Positions 31,880-41,675 of a stretch of DNA of 64,000 nt are shown piece by piece. The position numbers were made by a program, and so were the translations under genes. Numbering within the stretch: position 1 is the first letter of the stretch; each line of letters begins with the position of its first letter. Under the pieces are notes generated by a model that was given only the letters and a program-made list of their open reading frames with translations, did no database searches and was not told where the DNA came from. This stretch comes from Rhodothermales bacterium (GTDB taxonomy: Bacteria; Bacteroidota; Rhodothermia; Rhodothermales; JANQRZ01), in the NCBI GenBank assembly GCA_039944855.1, contig JBDUXZ010000024.1, positions 186,001 to 250,000 on the forward strand. The letters are read 5' to 3'.

Positions 31880-32581
31880 TCAGCGCACGCGGTCGGCGAC
31901 GAGCGTGCTCACGGCGTTCTGCACCGTGAGCCGCCCGTCGCCGAACGTGAGGAGCACCGAGGGTGTGCCCGCCGCGTCGAGCACCGCGTAGCGGCGGGCG
32001 TCGCCCTCGACCGGGAGCGCCGTCACGCTCGGGAGCACGCCGCGCGTGACGAGGGCGAGGTGCCCGTCGCGCCACTTCAGCTTGAGGACTTCTTCGCCGT
32101 CGGCGAACGTCACGCGGACGAACGTTGCGGCCATCCCGGCGGCCTCGTCCGCGGTGCCGAGCGCGCGGACGGACTGCACGGCGCCGCGCCGATCTGTGAG
32201 GGCGTCGAGGATGCGGGTGAAGTCGCGCGTCCCGGCCTCGCGGCGGTGCTCGGGGAGGGCGGCGGCGAGGCGGTCCGTCGAGCCGGCGAAGGCGTCGCGG
32301 AGGAGGGCTTCGGCGCGGGCGTTGAACGCCGGGTCGCCCGGCGCGTCGGCGAAGGCGTCGAAGGCGGGCTGGCCGGTGAGCGTCAGCACGAGGGCGCGTC
32401 CGTCGCGGACGACGGCGAGCCAGGCATCGGCGGACTCGTAGGCGCCGGGGAGCGGCGCGGCGCTCGGCGCTTCGTCCTGCACGACGAGTGCGGCGACGCG
32501 GAACGAGTCGGTCGGCTGCGCGGAGAGGGCAGCGGGGAAGAGGAAGGCGGCGAGGAGAGCGGCGGAGAGGAGGGAGCGCAT
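31880..32581 (-). CDS. exported hypothetical protein controlled by a TGTCAC array
   Basis: The product is 233 residues with a signal peptide at 1-21 (ends ALSAQP). No family is recognised. The mature protein is alanine/aspartate-rich with alternating helices and a C-terminal beta-rich part (EEVLKLKWRDGHLALVTRGVLPSVTALPVEGDARRYAVLD). It ends one nt from the convergent ppdK stop. A -7 box (TAGCCTGG, 32620-32613) and a six-unit TGTCAC array lie upstream, shared in design with the next two minus-strand promoters. Confidence 0.7.
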   Translation of the reverse strand: MRSLLSAALLAAFLFPAALSAQPTDSFRVAALVVQDEAPSAAPLPGAYESADAWLAVVRDGRALVLTLTGQPAFDAFADAPGDPAFNARAEALLRDAFAGSTDRLAAALPEHRREAGTRDFTRILDALTDRRGAVQSVRALGTADEAAGMAATFVRVTFADGEEVLKLKWRDGHLALVTRGVLPSVTALPVEGDARRYAVLDAAGTPSVLLTFGDGRLTVQNAVSTLVADRVR

Positions 32582-32612
32582 GGCGGCAGCGGGGTTGGGG
32601 TGAGGTTCTGTC

Positions 32613-32698
32613 CCAGGCTACGGAGCCCCCCGGGGCGGGTTGTCACCCGGTCGTCGCGGCCTGTCACGAGGCCGTCGGGAGTTGTCACCGCTTGTCAC
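32613..32698 (-). promoter_or_regulatory. -7 box plus six-unit phased TGTCAC operator array, promoter of the 32581 gene
   Basis: On the plus strand TGTCAC occurs at 32641, 32662, 32683 and 32693, with the degenerate units TCGTCG at 32651 and CCGTCG at 32672. Steps are 10, 11, 10, 11 and 10 bp. A minus-strand box TAGCCTGG (32620-32613) lies 20 bp from the first unit and 32 bp before the start codon. Confidence 0.65.
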
Positions 32699-32722
32699 CC
32701 GCGCCGAGCGGCCGCGCCGGCC

Positions 32723-33733
32723 TCAGCCGTCGAGGCGGAAGAAGGAGCGGAGCCGGTCGATCAGGCCGCCGCCCGACTGCCAGCGGTCGAACGCGGCCTC
32801 GGTCATCACGCCGACGGGGCCGTCGTAAATGCCGCCCTCGTACCCGGCGTCGTAGACCCGGACGACGATCTCGTTCTTTTCGCGGAGTGGGACGTCGTCG
32901 AGCCGGTACGCGCGGAGCGCTTTCCACTCCGTCCCGCGCACGGCCCGCGCGTCCATCCCGCCCGACCCGCCGAGGCGGCGGCCGTTGAGCGTCGCCTCGT
33001 GGAGGTCGTCGATGCGGCCGAGCACGAGCACGAGCGATTCGCTGCGGAGCCGGTCGGGGAGCGTGAACGAGCGGCGGTACCACGCGTAGCCGTCGAGGCG
33101 GGGGAAGCCCTGCGGCTCCCACCGCGCCGGGACCGTCAGCGTGGTCCACCCGCTCCGAGGAAGCGAGCGGGTGTCGTCGCCGGGCCGGAAGTCCCACGCG
33201 CCGGCGAGGTCCACGGCGAGGTCGGGGCCGTTCGTAAGGGCGTAGACGCCGATCCGCCCTTCGAGGAGCCCGCCGTCGAGCCCGTCGTCGTAGACCCGCA
33301 CGGCGACGACGTTCGCGCCCGCGCGGAGGTACTCGGCGGGGACCGGGTAGACGCGGTCCGCGAAGTAGGCCGACTCGTAGCCCGACTCGGGGAACCTGCC
33401 GGTGGAGCCGACGAAGTGCCCGTTCACCCACACCTGATCGGCGTCGTCGACGCGGCCGAGGTGGAGGTAGAGCGGGCGGTCGAGGTCGCGCTTCGAGAGC
33501 CCGAAAGTCCGGCGGTACCACGCGGTCCCGTCGTAGCCCCAGAACCCCTCGTCCTCCCACGCGGCGGGCACGGAAATCGACTCCCAGGCCTCGTCGTCGT
33601 AGCCGGCGCGGGCGCGGTCGAGGTCGTCGCCGAGGTGGAAGCGCCACGCACCGCGGAGGTCCACGACGCGCTCCCACGCCGGGTCGGCATCGGCGGCGGG
33701 AAACAGGGCGAGAGCGAGGAGGAGCAGGAGCAT
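32723..33733 (-). CDS. secreted tandem GH2-type jelly-roll protein without catalytic domain
   Basis: The product is 336 residues with a hydrophobic N-terminus (1-17, likely signal). Two consecutive galactose-binding-like domains of the glycosyl hydrolase 2 sugar-binding type are seen (about 22-165 and 170-310), each with a WYRR(T/S)F core, an LHLGR(V/I)DD-type loop and VRVYD(D/A)G. No TIM barrel follows, so it is a carbohydrate-binding or adaptor protein rather than a beta-galactosidase. A short helix with RLRSFFRLDG ends the protein. Its promoter carries the same TGTCAC array as its neighbours. Confidence 0.82.
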   Translation of the reverse strand: MLLLLLALALFPAADADPAWERVVDLRGAWRFHLGDDLDRARAGYDDEAWESISVPAAWEDEGFWGYDGTAWYRRTFGLSKRDLDRPLYLHLGRVDDADQVWVNGHFVGSTGRFPESGYESAYFADRVYPVPAEYLRAGANVVAVRVYDDGLDGGLLEGRIGVYALTNGPDLAVDLAGAWDFRPGDDTRSLPRSGWTTLTVPARWEPQGFPRLDGYAWYRRSFTLPDRLRSESLVLVLGRIDDLHEATLNGRRLGGSGGMDARAVRGTEWKALRAYRLDDVPLREKNEIVVRVYDAGYEGGIYDGPVGVMTEAAFDRWQSGGGLIDRLRSFFRLDG

Positions 33734-33758
33734 CAGGCGGGGGACGAGGAGAGCAGGA

Positions 33759-33835
33759 TCAAGCTAGTCGGTGCGCGCGGCGGCTTTGTCACGAGCCCGT
33801 CGCGAGGTGTCACCGTCTGTCACGGCATCGGTCAC
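33759..33835 (-). promoter_or_regulatory. -7 box plus phased TGTCAC operator array, promoter of the 33733 gene
   Basis: TGTCAC at 33787, 33808 and 33818, CCGTCG at 33797 and GGTCAC at 33830 follow steps of 10, 11, 10 and 12 bp. The minus-strand box TAGCTTGA (33766-33759) lies 20 bp from the first unit, the same gap as at the 32581 promoter, and 26 bp before the start codon. Confidence 0.65.
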
Positions 33836-34536
33836 GGGACGAGCTTGTAGCCGACGCCGTGGACGGTGAGGAGGTGGCGCGGGCGCGACGGGTCGGGCTC
33901 CAGCTTTTGCCGCAGCTTGAGGACGAAGTTGTCGACGGTCCGCGTCGTCGGCTGGTCCTCGTAGCCCCACACCTCGGAGAGGAGGTCGTCGCGGCTGACG
34001 GCGGCGTGGGGGCGCGCGGCGAGGTAGCGGAGGACTTCGAGTTCGAGGTGCGTCATCGGCACATCCGCGCCGTCGCGCGTGGCCGTGTGCGTGCGGAAGT
34101 CGACGGCGAGCCGGCCGAGCTGTGTCGGCCCATCGGCAGCGGGCGCGTCGGGCGCGCCGCGGCGGAGGACGGCTTTGATGCGGGCGAGGAGTTCGCGGAG
34201 GCTGAACGGCTTGACCACGTAGTCGTCGGCGCCGAGCTCGAGGCCGAGCACCTTGTCGAACTCCTCGCCTTTCGCCGTGAGGAAGATGATCGGCGTCGTG
34301 ACGCCCTCGCGCCGGGCGAGCTTGCAGACGTCGAGGCCGGAGCGACGCGGCATCATCACGTCGAGGAGGACGAGGTCGTACGCGCCGGCGAGCAGCTTCC
34401 GCAAGCCTTCCTCGCCGTCGGCGGCTTCGTCGACGGTGTAGCCCTCGAACTCCAGGTTGTCGCGGAGGCCGAGGCGCATCGCGGGCTCGTCTTCGACGAC
34501 GAGGAGGTGGGGAGGTCGGTCGGGGGCGTCGGTCAT
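33832..34536 (-). CDS. OmpR-family response regulator
   Basis: The product is 234 residues. Receiver domain: acidic pair in VVEDEP, phosphoacceptor Asp59 in LVLLDVMMP, Thr in FLTAKG and Lys in VVKPF. The C-terminal winged helix (about 130-234) has the LTHLE-like MTHLELEVLRYLAARP and TRTVDNFVLKLRQKLE, with VHGVGYKL at the end. OmpR-family regulators bind short direct repeats at about 11-bp spacing, as the three TGTCAC arrays around this gene show. It follows the kinase gene by 10 nt and is cotranscribed with it. Confidence 0.95.
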   Translation of the reverse strand: MTDAPDRPPHLLVVEDEPAMRLGLRDNLEFEGYTVDEAADGEEGLRKLLAGAYDLVLLDVMMPRRSGLDVCKLARREGVTTPIIFLTAKGEEFDKVLGLELGADDYVVKPFSLRELLARIKAVLRRGAPDAPAADGPTQLGRLAVDFRTHTATRDGADVPMTHLELEVLRYLAARPHAAVSRDDLLSEVWGYEDQPTTRTVDNFVLKLRQKLEPDPSRPRHLLTVHGVGYKLVP

Positions 34537-34546
34537 CGGGCGGGCG

Positions 34547-36190
34547 TCAGGCGGTGGGGAGGGCGGGGACGGCGTGCGGCACGGGCGCGGCGGGGAGCGC
34601 GAGGCGGAACGTGCTTCCGTGACCGGGCGCGCTGCGGACGGTGACGCGCCCGCCCTGCGCTTCGGCGAGGTGCTTCACGAGGGCGAGCCCGAGCCCGGTC
34701 CCCTTCGCGTTGTGGACGGCGCCCGTCGGCACCCGGTAGAACTCGTCGAAGATCCGCTTCTGCTCGCGGAGTGCGATGCCGGGGCCGCGGTCCTGCACCT
34801 CGACCCACACCGCGCCGTCGTCCGTGCCCGTGGCGACGGTGAGGTGCCGCTCGGCCTCGCTGTACTTCACCGCGTTGTCGATGAGGTTGAGGAGTGCCTC
34901 GCTCGTCGCCTCGCGGTCGCCGAGGGCGACGGGCGGCGGTTCGGCGAGCGCGGAGTCGACGGCGAACCCCTCGCTGTCGAGGTGGAAGCGGTAGAGGGCG
35001 AGGGCGTCGGCGGCGAGGGCGTTGAGGTCGAACGGCGCGGCGGCGACCTCCTTCCGCCCGGACTCGATGCGGGAGAAGTTGAGGATGTTGTTGACGAGGC
35101 GGGTGAGGCGGCCGGCCTCCTGCGCGATCGTCCGCACGTAGTCACGCTGCCGCGCCTCGGGCACGCGGCCGAGTTCGAGCGTCTCGGCGTACATCCGGAT
35201 GAGCGCGAGCGGCGTCCGCAGCTCGTGGCTGACGTTTTGGACGAAGACGGCCTTCGCCTGCCCGAGCTCGACCTGCCGGCGGATCGTGCGGAAGAGGAAC
35301 GCAGCGCCGACGGCGAGCGCGAGGGCGAGGAGCCCGACGAGCAGCAGGCTCCGCTGCGTCCGGTCGGCGACGATCGATCCGATCGTCGTGCCTGCGGGGC
35401 GGATGCGGAGGGTGGCGTTGGGGAACACCCAGAGGGCCCGCTCTTGCACGTCCGGCCCGCCGAGCAAGTGGGCGGCGGCGGTCGTCGGCGGGCCGCCGAA
35501 GCCGTCGCTGAGCGGGACGCCGGCCGTCGCGGGGGCCTCGGCGTAGCGCACCTCGTCGTCGACGGCGATGCCGACGACGAAGTGCTCCTTCGCCACCTCG
35601 CGCAGCTTCGGCGTCAGTTCGGACTCGATGCAGGTCCACGCGTCGAGGACGAAGCCCGCGACGCGGAGGTCGTTGCCGGAGCCGGTCACGAAGGCGAGCG
35701 CGACCGTCGCGTTCGGGTGTTCGGCGTAGAGCGGGATCGGGAGGAGGCGGCGGTAGCCCGCCGTGCGGTCGGCGAGGAGGCGGCGGGCGTGCGTCGGGCG
35801 GAGGGCGAGGGCCCGCTCCACGCTCGGCACCCCGCCGCGCGCCGCACGGCGTACCGCCTCGGGCGAGGCGGCGAGGGCCTGCAACGCCGCAGCCGTGTCG
35901 GCGACGAACGCGGCCTCTACCGAGGGATGCGCCGCGACGAACTCGGCGAGCGCGGCGTCGGCGTCGGCGCCGTCGGCGAGGCGGCGGCCGAGGTCGTCGG
36001 CCCACTCGTTCGCCACGGTCCACACGTGCTGGTTGATGCCGGAGAGGACGGTCTCGACGTGGCGGTCGTAGATCTCACGCAGCACCCGCTCGTTCTCGCC
36101 GAGCGCGGCGAGCTCCGCGAACGCCACCACGCCCACAGGCACGGCGACGAAGACGAGGAGGAGCAGGCCGATCTTGCGGAGTGGGGGCAC
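34547..36190 (-). CDS. sensor histidine kinase, partner of the OmpR-type regulator
   Basis: The product is 547 residues. Membrane segments at about 8-28 and 282-300 flank a large periplasmic sensor (about 30-280) that I cannot assign. HisKA has SHELRTPL with His322; the ATPase has NLIDNAVKYSEAE, DRGPGI and GTGLGLALVKHLAEAQGG. Start is GTG at 36190; a consensus -7 box TAAGTTTG lies 23 bp upstream. It is the first gene of the operon, before the regulator, the reverse of the usual order, and its promoter has a TGTCAC array, so autoregulation is likely. Confidence 0.93.
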   Translation of the reverse strand: MPPLRKIGLLLLVFVAVPVGVVAFAELAALGENERVLREIYDRHVETVLSGINQHVWTVANEWADDLGRRLADGADADAALAEFVAAHPSVEAAFVADTAAALQALAASPEAVRRAARGGVPSVERALALRPTHARRLLADRTAGYRRLLPIPLYAEHPNATVALAFVTGSGNDLRVAGFVLDAWTCIESELTPKLREVAKEHFVVGIAVDDEVRYAEAPATAGVPLSDGFGGPPTTAAAHLLGGPDVQERALWVFPNATLRIRPAGTTIGSIVADRTQRSLLLVGLLALALAVGAAFLFRTIRRQVELGQAKAVFVQNVSHELRTPLALIRMYAETLELGRVPEARQRDYVRTIAQEAGRLTRLVNNILNFSRIESGRKEVAAAPFDLNALAADALALYRFHLDSEGFAVDSALAEPPPVALGDREATSEALLNLIDNAVKYSEAERHLTVATGTDDGAVWVEVQDRGPGIALREQKRIFDEFYRVPTGAVHNAKGTGLGLALVKHLAEAQGGRVTVRSAPGHGSTFRLALPAAPVPHAVPALPTA

Positions 36191-36212
36191 GGCAACGCGG
36201 GGGCGAGACCGA

Positions 36213-36267
36213 CAAACTTAGCACGGAAGCGCGTCGCCCGGCGTCACGCGATGTCACGAGTTGTCAC
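36213..36267 (-). promoter_or_regulatory. -7 box plus phased TGTCAC operator array, promoter of the kinase-regulator operon
   Basis: The minus-strand box TAAGTTTG (36220-36213) is an exact TAnnTTTG match. CGTCAC at 36242 and TGTCAC at 36252 and 36262 follow, with steps of 10 bp; a weak GCGTCG unit is at 36231. The gap from box to the first strong unit is 21 bp. Confidence 0.6.
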
Positions 36268-36366
36268 GCGGCCTGCCTCGCCCGCCGTGTTGGAGCCCCC
36301 TGCGGTACAGCGGGAACGCGGCCCGATACCGTGGTTTAAGGGAGATCAAACCAAGCGATCTACCCT

Positions 36367-36783
36367 ATGAGACTGCCCGTGATACCGCTCTTCCTGCTCC
36401 TCCTTTCGTGGACCGCCTGCGACAGCGCGCCCGACCGGGACACGTTCCGCGTCACGCTCTCGGACGCGAGCGGGGAGGCCGTATACATCGGCGAACTCGA
36501 ACTCGCGATCGAGCCCCCGGGGCCGGCGGATGAGCCGGGCGAGGTAACCGGCCGCTGGCAACTCGACGGCGTGGGTGGGACGCCCGACCCGACGCCAACC
36601 TCGGGTGCCGTGGTCGGAAGTACGGCGGAGGGGACCATCAACTTCGTGCTGGACATGGACGCCTCCGACACCGGGTTTTTGCTGTGGGGGCGGTACGAGG
36701 TCGACCAGATGACGGGGACGTGGGAGACGATCACGATCGCCGGGCCGGTTCCGAGCGGCACGTTCGAGGCCGTGCGCGAGTAG
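36367..36783 (+). CDS. small lipoprotein of unknown function
   Basis: The product is 138 residues. The signal ends LLLLSWTAC, with Cys18 as the lipid anchor. The mature part alternates beta strands (FRVTLSDASGEAVYIGELELAIEP, GRWQLDGVG, TINFVLDMD, LLWGRYEVDQMTGTWETITIAG) and resembles small beta-sandwich lipoproteins of Bacteroidota. It is divergent from the kinase operon and its start is 177 bp from that of the kinase, so the TGTCAC array lies between them. Confidence 0.75.
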   Translation: MRLPVIPLFLLLLSWTACDSAPDRDTFRVTLSDASGEAVYIGELELAIEPPGPADEPGEVTGRWQLDGVGGTPDPTPTSGAVVGSTAEGTINFVLDMDASDTGFLLWGRYEVDQMTGTWETITIAGPVPSGTFEAVRE

Positions 36784-36842
36784 GGCAGGCTGGAAACTTC
36801 GTCCCCCTCCGACGACGGTCGCTCCGACGACCGTACCGTCGC

Positions 36843-36850
36843 TACCTTGG
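36843..36850 (+). promoter_or_regulatory. -7 box of the 36874 gene
   Basis: TACCTTGG lies 31 bp before the ATG at 36874. Confidence 0.5.
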
Positions 36851-36873
36851 CACCTCACCTCTCGACCGGCCGC

Positions 36874-38031
36874 ATGCGCATTCGCACGCTCGAAAACGCC
36901 TCCTTCCTGGCGCTCGTCGTCCTCGTCACGATCGCCTTCACGCTGATCATCGGCGTGTTTCTGGAGCCGGTGTTCTGGGCCATCGTGCTCGCCATCCTCT
37001 TTGGGCCGACGCACCAAAAGGTCCGCCGGTGGTTCGGCGGGCGGGAGACGCTGGCGGCCGTGGTATCGCTGCTCGCCGTCCTGCTCCTCGTGATCCTCCC
37101 CCTCGTCGGGATCGGCGCGGCGGTGACGGGCGAGGCGACGACGCTCTACGCCCGCATCGCGAGCGGCGAGATCGACGTGGCGGCGGGGCTCCACACCGTC
37201 GAGCAGTGGGTGCCCCGTGCCACGGGCCTGCTCGAAGGACTGCAGATCGACCTCGACCGCGTGCGCGAGGGGCTCTCGAACGCGGCCGTCACGATCAGCC
37301 AGTTCGCCGCGTCGCAGGCGATCGTGCTCGGGCAGAGCGCGATCAGCGTGATGGTCCTCTTCATCCTCACGCTCTACCTCCTGTTCTTCTTCCTCCGCGA
37401 CGGCGACCGGATCATCGAGGGGCTCATCCGCGCGATGCCGCTCGGCGACCCGCGCGAGCGCCGGCTGTTCTCCCGCTTCGCCCAAGTCTCCCGCGCCACC
37501 GTCAAGGGCACGCTCGTCGTCGGGATCGTGCAGGGGACGATGGGGGGGCTGGCGTTCTGGATCCTCGGGCTCAACGCGCCGGTGCTGTGGGGCGTCGTGA
37601 TGGCGGTGCTCTCAATGCTGCCGGCCGTCGGCTCGTTCGTGATCTGGGGGCCGGCGGCGGTCTACCTCTTCGCGACGGGCGCGATCGTGAAGGGGATCGT
37701 GCTCGTCGTGCTCGGCGCGCTCCTCATCGGAACCGTCGACAACGTGCTGCGCCCGCTCCTCGTCGGGCGCGACACGCAGATGCCGGACTACCTCATCCTG
37801 CTCTCGACGCTCGGCGGTATCGTGATCTTCGGGCTCTCCGGCTTCGTGATCGGCCCCATCATCGCCGCCCTGTTCATCACGGTCTGGGAGATGTTCGTCG
37901 AGGAGTTCGGCGGGCTCGACGACGCGGGAATGCCGGAAAATGCCTCGCCGGGCATTCCGGGCGAGCGCCCGCCGGTGCCCTCGGTCGAAGCCACGCCGCC
38001 GATCATTGAGGAATCGACCTCGTCGGAGTAG
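36874..38031 (+). CDS. AI-2E/PerM-family membrane permease
   Basis: The product is 385 residues. About eight membrane segments are seen in the family pattern: two at the N-terminus (about 10-42), a central cytosolic/periplasmic helix region, then LFILTLYLLFFFLRDG and the conserved SMLPAVGSFVIWGPAAVYLF and DNVLRPLLVGRDTQMPDYLILLSTLGG. Substrates differ across the family and none can be named here. The C-terminus is a disordered Pro/Glu tail, and its stop codon lies inside a palindromic repeat. Confidence 0.9.
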   Translation: MRIRTLENASFLALVVLVTIAFTLIIGVFLEPVFWAIVLAILFGPTHQKVRRWFGGRETLAAVVSLLAVLLLVILPLVGIGAAVTGEATTLYARIASGEIDVAAGLHTVEQWVPRATGLLEGLQIDLDRVREGLSNAAVTISQFAASQAIVLGQSAISVMVLFILTLYLLFFFLRDGDRIIEGLIRAMPLGDPRERRLFSRFAQVSRATVKGTLVVGIVQGTMGGLAFWILGLNAPVLWGVVMAVLSMLPAVGSFVIWGPAAVYLFATGAIVKGIVLVVLGALLIGTVDNVLRPLLVGRDTQMPDYLILLSTLGGIVIFGLSGFVIGPIIAALFITVWEMFVEEFGGLDDAGMPENASPGIPGERPPVPSVEATPPIIEESTSSE

Positions 38032-38053
38032 ACGCAGCATGCTGCGTCGCTAC
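38028..38053. repeat. GTAG...CTAC palindromic repeat with GCAGCATGCTGC core
   Basis: This 26-bp palindrome has GTAGACGCAGC and GCTGCGTCGCTAC arms around CATG. It contains the stop codon (38029-38031) of the AI-2E-family gene. The core matches that of the GTAGGGGC copy at 56579. Confidence 0.7.
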
Positions 38054-38083
38054 GGGATGGCGCTTCGTTCGGACTCCAATAAA

Positions 38084-38130
38084 GAAGCCCCGGCCGCCGT
38101 GCTCGGATTCGAGCGGGCAGCCGGGGCTTC
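38084..38130 (-). terminator. dnaK terminator
   Basis: An 11-bp perfect stem (38084-38094 and 38120-38130, GAAGCCCCGGC arm) lies downstream of dnaK. On the minus strand it is followed by TTTATT, as a rho-independent terminator should be. Confidence 0.75.
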
Positions 38131-38156
38131 CGGTTGGGTCGAGGGCTGGCGCGAGG

Positions 38157-40163
<2,007 letters not shown>

Positions 40164-40173
40164 TCACTCTATT

Positions 40174-40179
40174 TGTCAA
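40174..40179 (-). promoter_or_regulatory. possible -35 element of a dnaK promoter
   Basis: On the minus strand this reads TTGACA about 110 bp before the dnaK start; another TTGACA lies at 40100-40095. The -10 partner is unclear for either. Confidence 0.25.
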
Positions 40180-40288
40180 GAACGGTGCCATCTCCGGGCC
40201 TCGGCCAGAATGGCAGGCGAGCACGCGGGCGCTCGCTCCGAACACGCCGGGCCGGCGGATTGCTTCCCTGACGAACGGCGGTCTCCGC

Positions 40289-40297
40289 TATATTTAG
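40289..40297 (+). promoter_or_regulatory. -7 box of the pgsA-pyrE operon
   Basis: TATATTTAG lies 26 bp before the ATG at 40315; TTG at 40260 is 29 bp upstream. Confidence 0.5.
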
Positions 40298-40314
40298 GGT
40301 TCAGCCACGCCTCG

Positions 40315-40935
40315 ATGAAACACGTCCCCAACGCCCTTACCATCGGCCGGATCGTCGTCACGCCGATCTTCCTCGTCCTCCTTCTCTCGGGGACATTGAC
40401 GGGGCAGTTCGTCGCGGCCATCCTCTTCATCGCTGCCGCGATCTCCGACTACTGGGACGGCCGGCTCGCACGGCAGTACGGCGTCGGCTCGCGGCTCGGG
40501 CAGTTCCTCGATCCGCTCGCGGACAAGGTGCTCGTGCTGGGCGCGTTCTTCGCGTTCCTCTTCCTCCCACCCGATGCGGAGGGCCGGGTGCTGATGGAGC
40601 CGTGGTGGTGGTGGGCCGTCGGGCTCATCGCTTTCCGTGACGTGGCCGTGACCGTGCTCCGGTCGTGGGCCGAGCGGAAGGGCCGGCCGATCCAGACGCG
40701 TTACGCGGCGAAGATCAAAACCGCCGTCCAACTCACCTTCCTCATCGCGGCGCAGGTGTTCCTCGTCGTCTCCAAGCTCAACGGGTTCGAGGGGTGGGTC
40801 GGGCAGGTCGGCACGTTCGCTGGCGCCGCGCTCTACAGCCCTGCCACGTCGATCCTGCTGATCATCACCGTCGCCCTGACGTTGTGGACGGGCGCGCTCT
40901 ATTTCACCCGCCAACGCCCCGCCACCGCGCTGTGA
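40315..40935 (+). CDS. pgsA: CDP-diacylglycerol--glycerol-3-phosphate phosphatidyltransferase
   Basis: The product is 206 residues with about five membrane segments. The CDP-alcohol phosphotransferase signature is complete: DxxDGxxAR...GxxxDxxxD at SDYWDGRLAR to GQFLDPLADK. With the PNALTIGRI opening this identifies PgsA, which makes phosphatidylglycerol phosphate at the membrane. It overlaps pyrE by 4 nt, so pgsA and pyrE are translationally coupled. Confidence 0.93.
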   Translation: MKHVPNALTIGRIVVTPIFLVLLLSGTLTGQFVAAILFIAAAISDYWDGRLARQYGVGSRLGQFLDPLADKVLVLGAFFAFLFLPPDAEGRVLMEPWWWWAVGLIAFRDVAVTVLRSWAERKGRPIQTRYAAKIKTAVQLTFLIAAQVFLVVSKLNGFEGWVGQVGTFAGAALYSPATSILLIITVALTLWTGALYFTRQRPATAL

Positions 40936-41615
40936 ACGCCACACCCGAAATCGATTCGCTGACCACGCTCCGCGAGCAGATCGCGTCCGACCTGCTCGAA
41001 ATCGGCGCGGTGTCGCTCCGACCCAACGACCCGTTCACGTGGGCCTCGGGGCTGCGCTCGCCGGTGTACTGCGACAACCGGCTCACGCTGGCGCACCCTG
41101 CCGTCCGCTCCCGCGTCACGGCGGGGTACGAGGAACTGATCGGGCGGGGCGGTTATGCGCCGGATCTGGTGGCGGGCGTGGCGACGGCGGGCATCCCGCA
41201 GGCCGCGCTCGTGGCCGACCGGCGCGGGCTCCCGCTCGCCTACGTCCGCTCGGCGGCGAAGGGACACGGGAAAGGCAACCGGATCGAGGGGCGCGTCAAG
41301 GCAGGGCAGCGCGTCGTGATCATCGAAGACTTGATCTCGACGGGTGGCTCGTCGGTGGCGGCGGCGGAGGCGTTGCGCGAGGCTGGGGCTGAACCCGTCG
41401 TCGTGCTCGCGACGTTCGCGTACGGCCTCGTCGAGGCGACGCAGCGGTTCGAGGAGGCCGGGCTGGCGTACGCCACGCTCACCGACTTCGCGACGCTGAT
41501 CCGCGTCGCCGAGCGCGTCGGCGTGATCGAGCCGTCGTCGCTCGGGACGCTCCGCGACTGGCGGGCCGATCCGGCTGCGTGGAGCGAGAAACATCCGGGC
41601 GGCGGGGGATCGTAG
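40932..41615 (+). CDS. pyrE: orotate phosphoribosyltransferase
   Basis: The product is 227 residues. SGLRSPVYCDNR and the PRPP loop VVIIEDLISTGGSS identify PyrE, which makes OMP from orotate and PRPP. GTG 40932 overlaps the pgsA stop. The C-terminal 15 residues are a short poorly conserved tail. Confidence 0.94.
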   Translation: MNATPEIDSLTTLREQIASDLLEIGAVSLRPNDPFTWASGLRSPVYCDNRLTLAHPAVRSRVTAGYEELIGRGGYAPDLVAGVATAGIPQAALVADRRGLPLAYVRSAAKGHGKGNRIEGRVKAGQRVVIIEDLISTGGSSVAAAEALREAGAEPVVVLATFAYGLVEATQRFEEAGLAYATLTDFATLIRVAERVGVIEPSSLGTLRDWRADPAAWSEKHPGGGGS

Positions 41616-41675
41616 CACGGAGGGATCGCGTTGCTGCAACACGCTTCCTATCCCGTCCGACTACCCCCTCACCCC

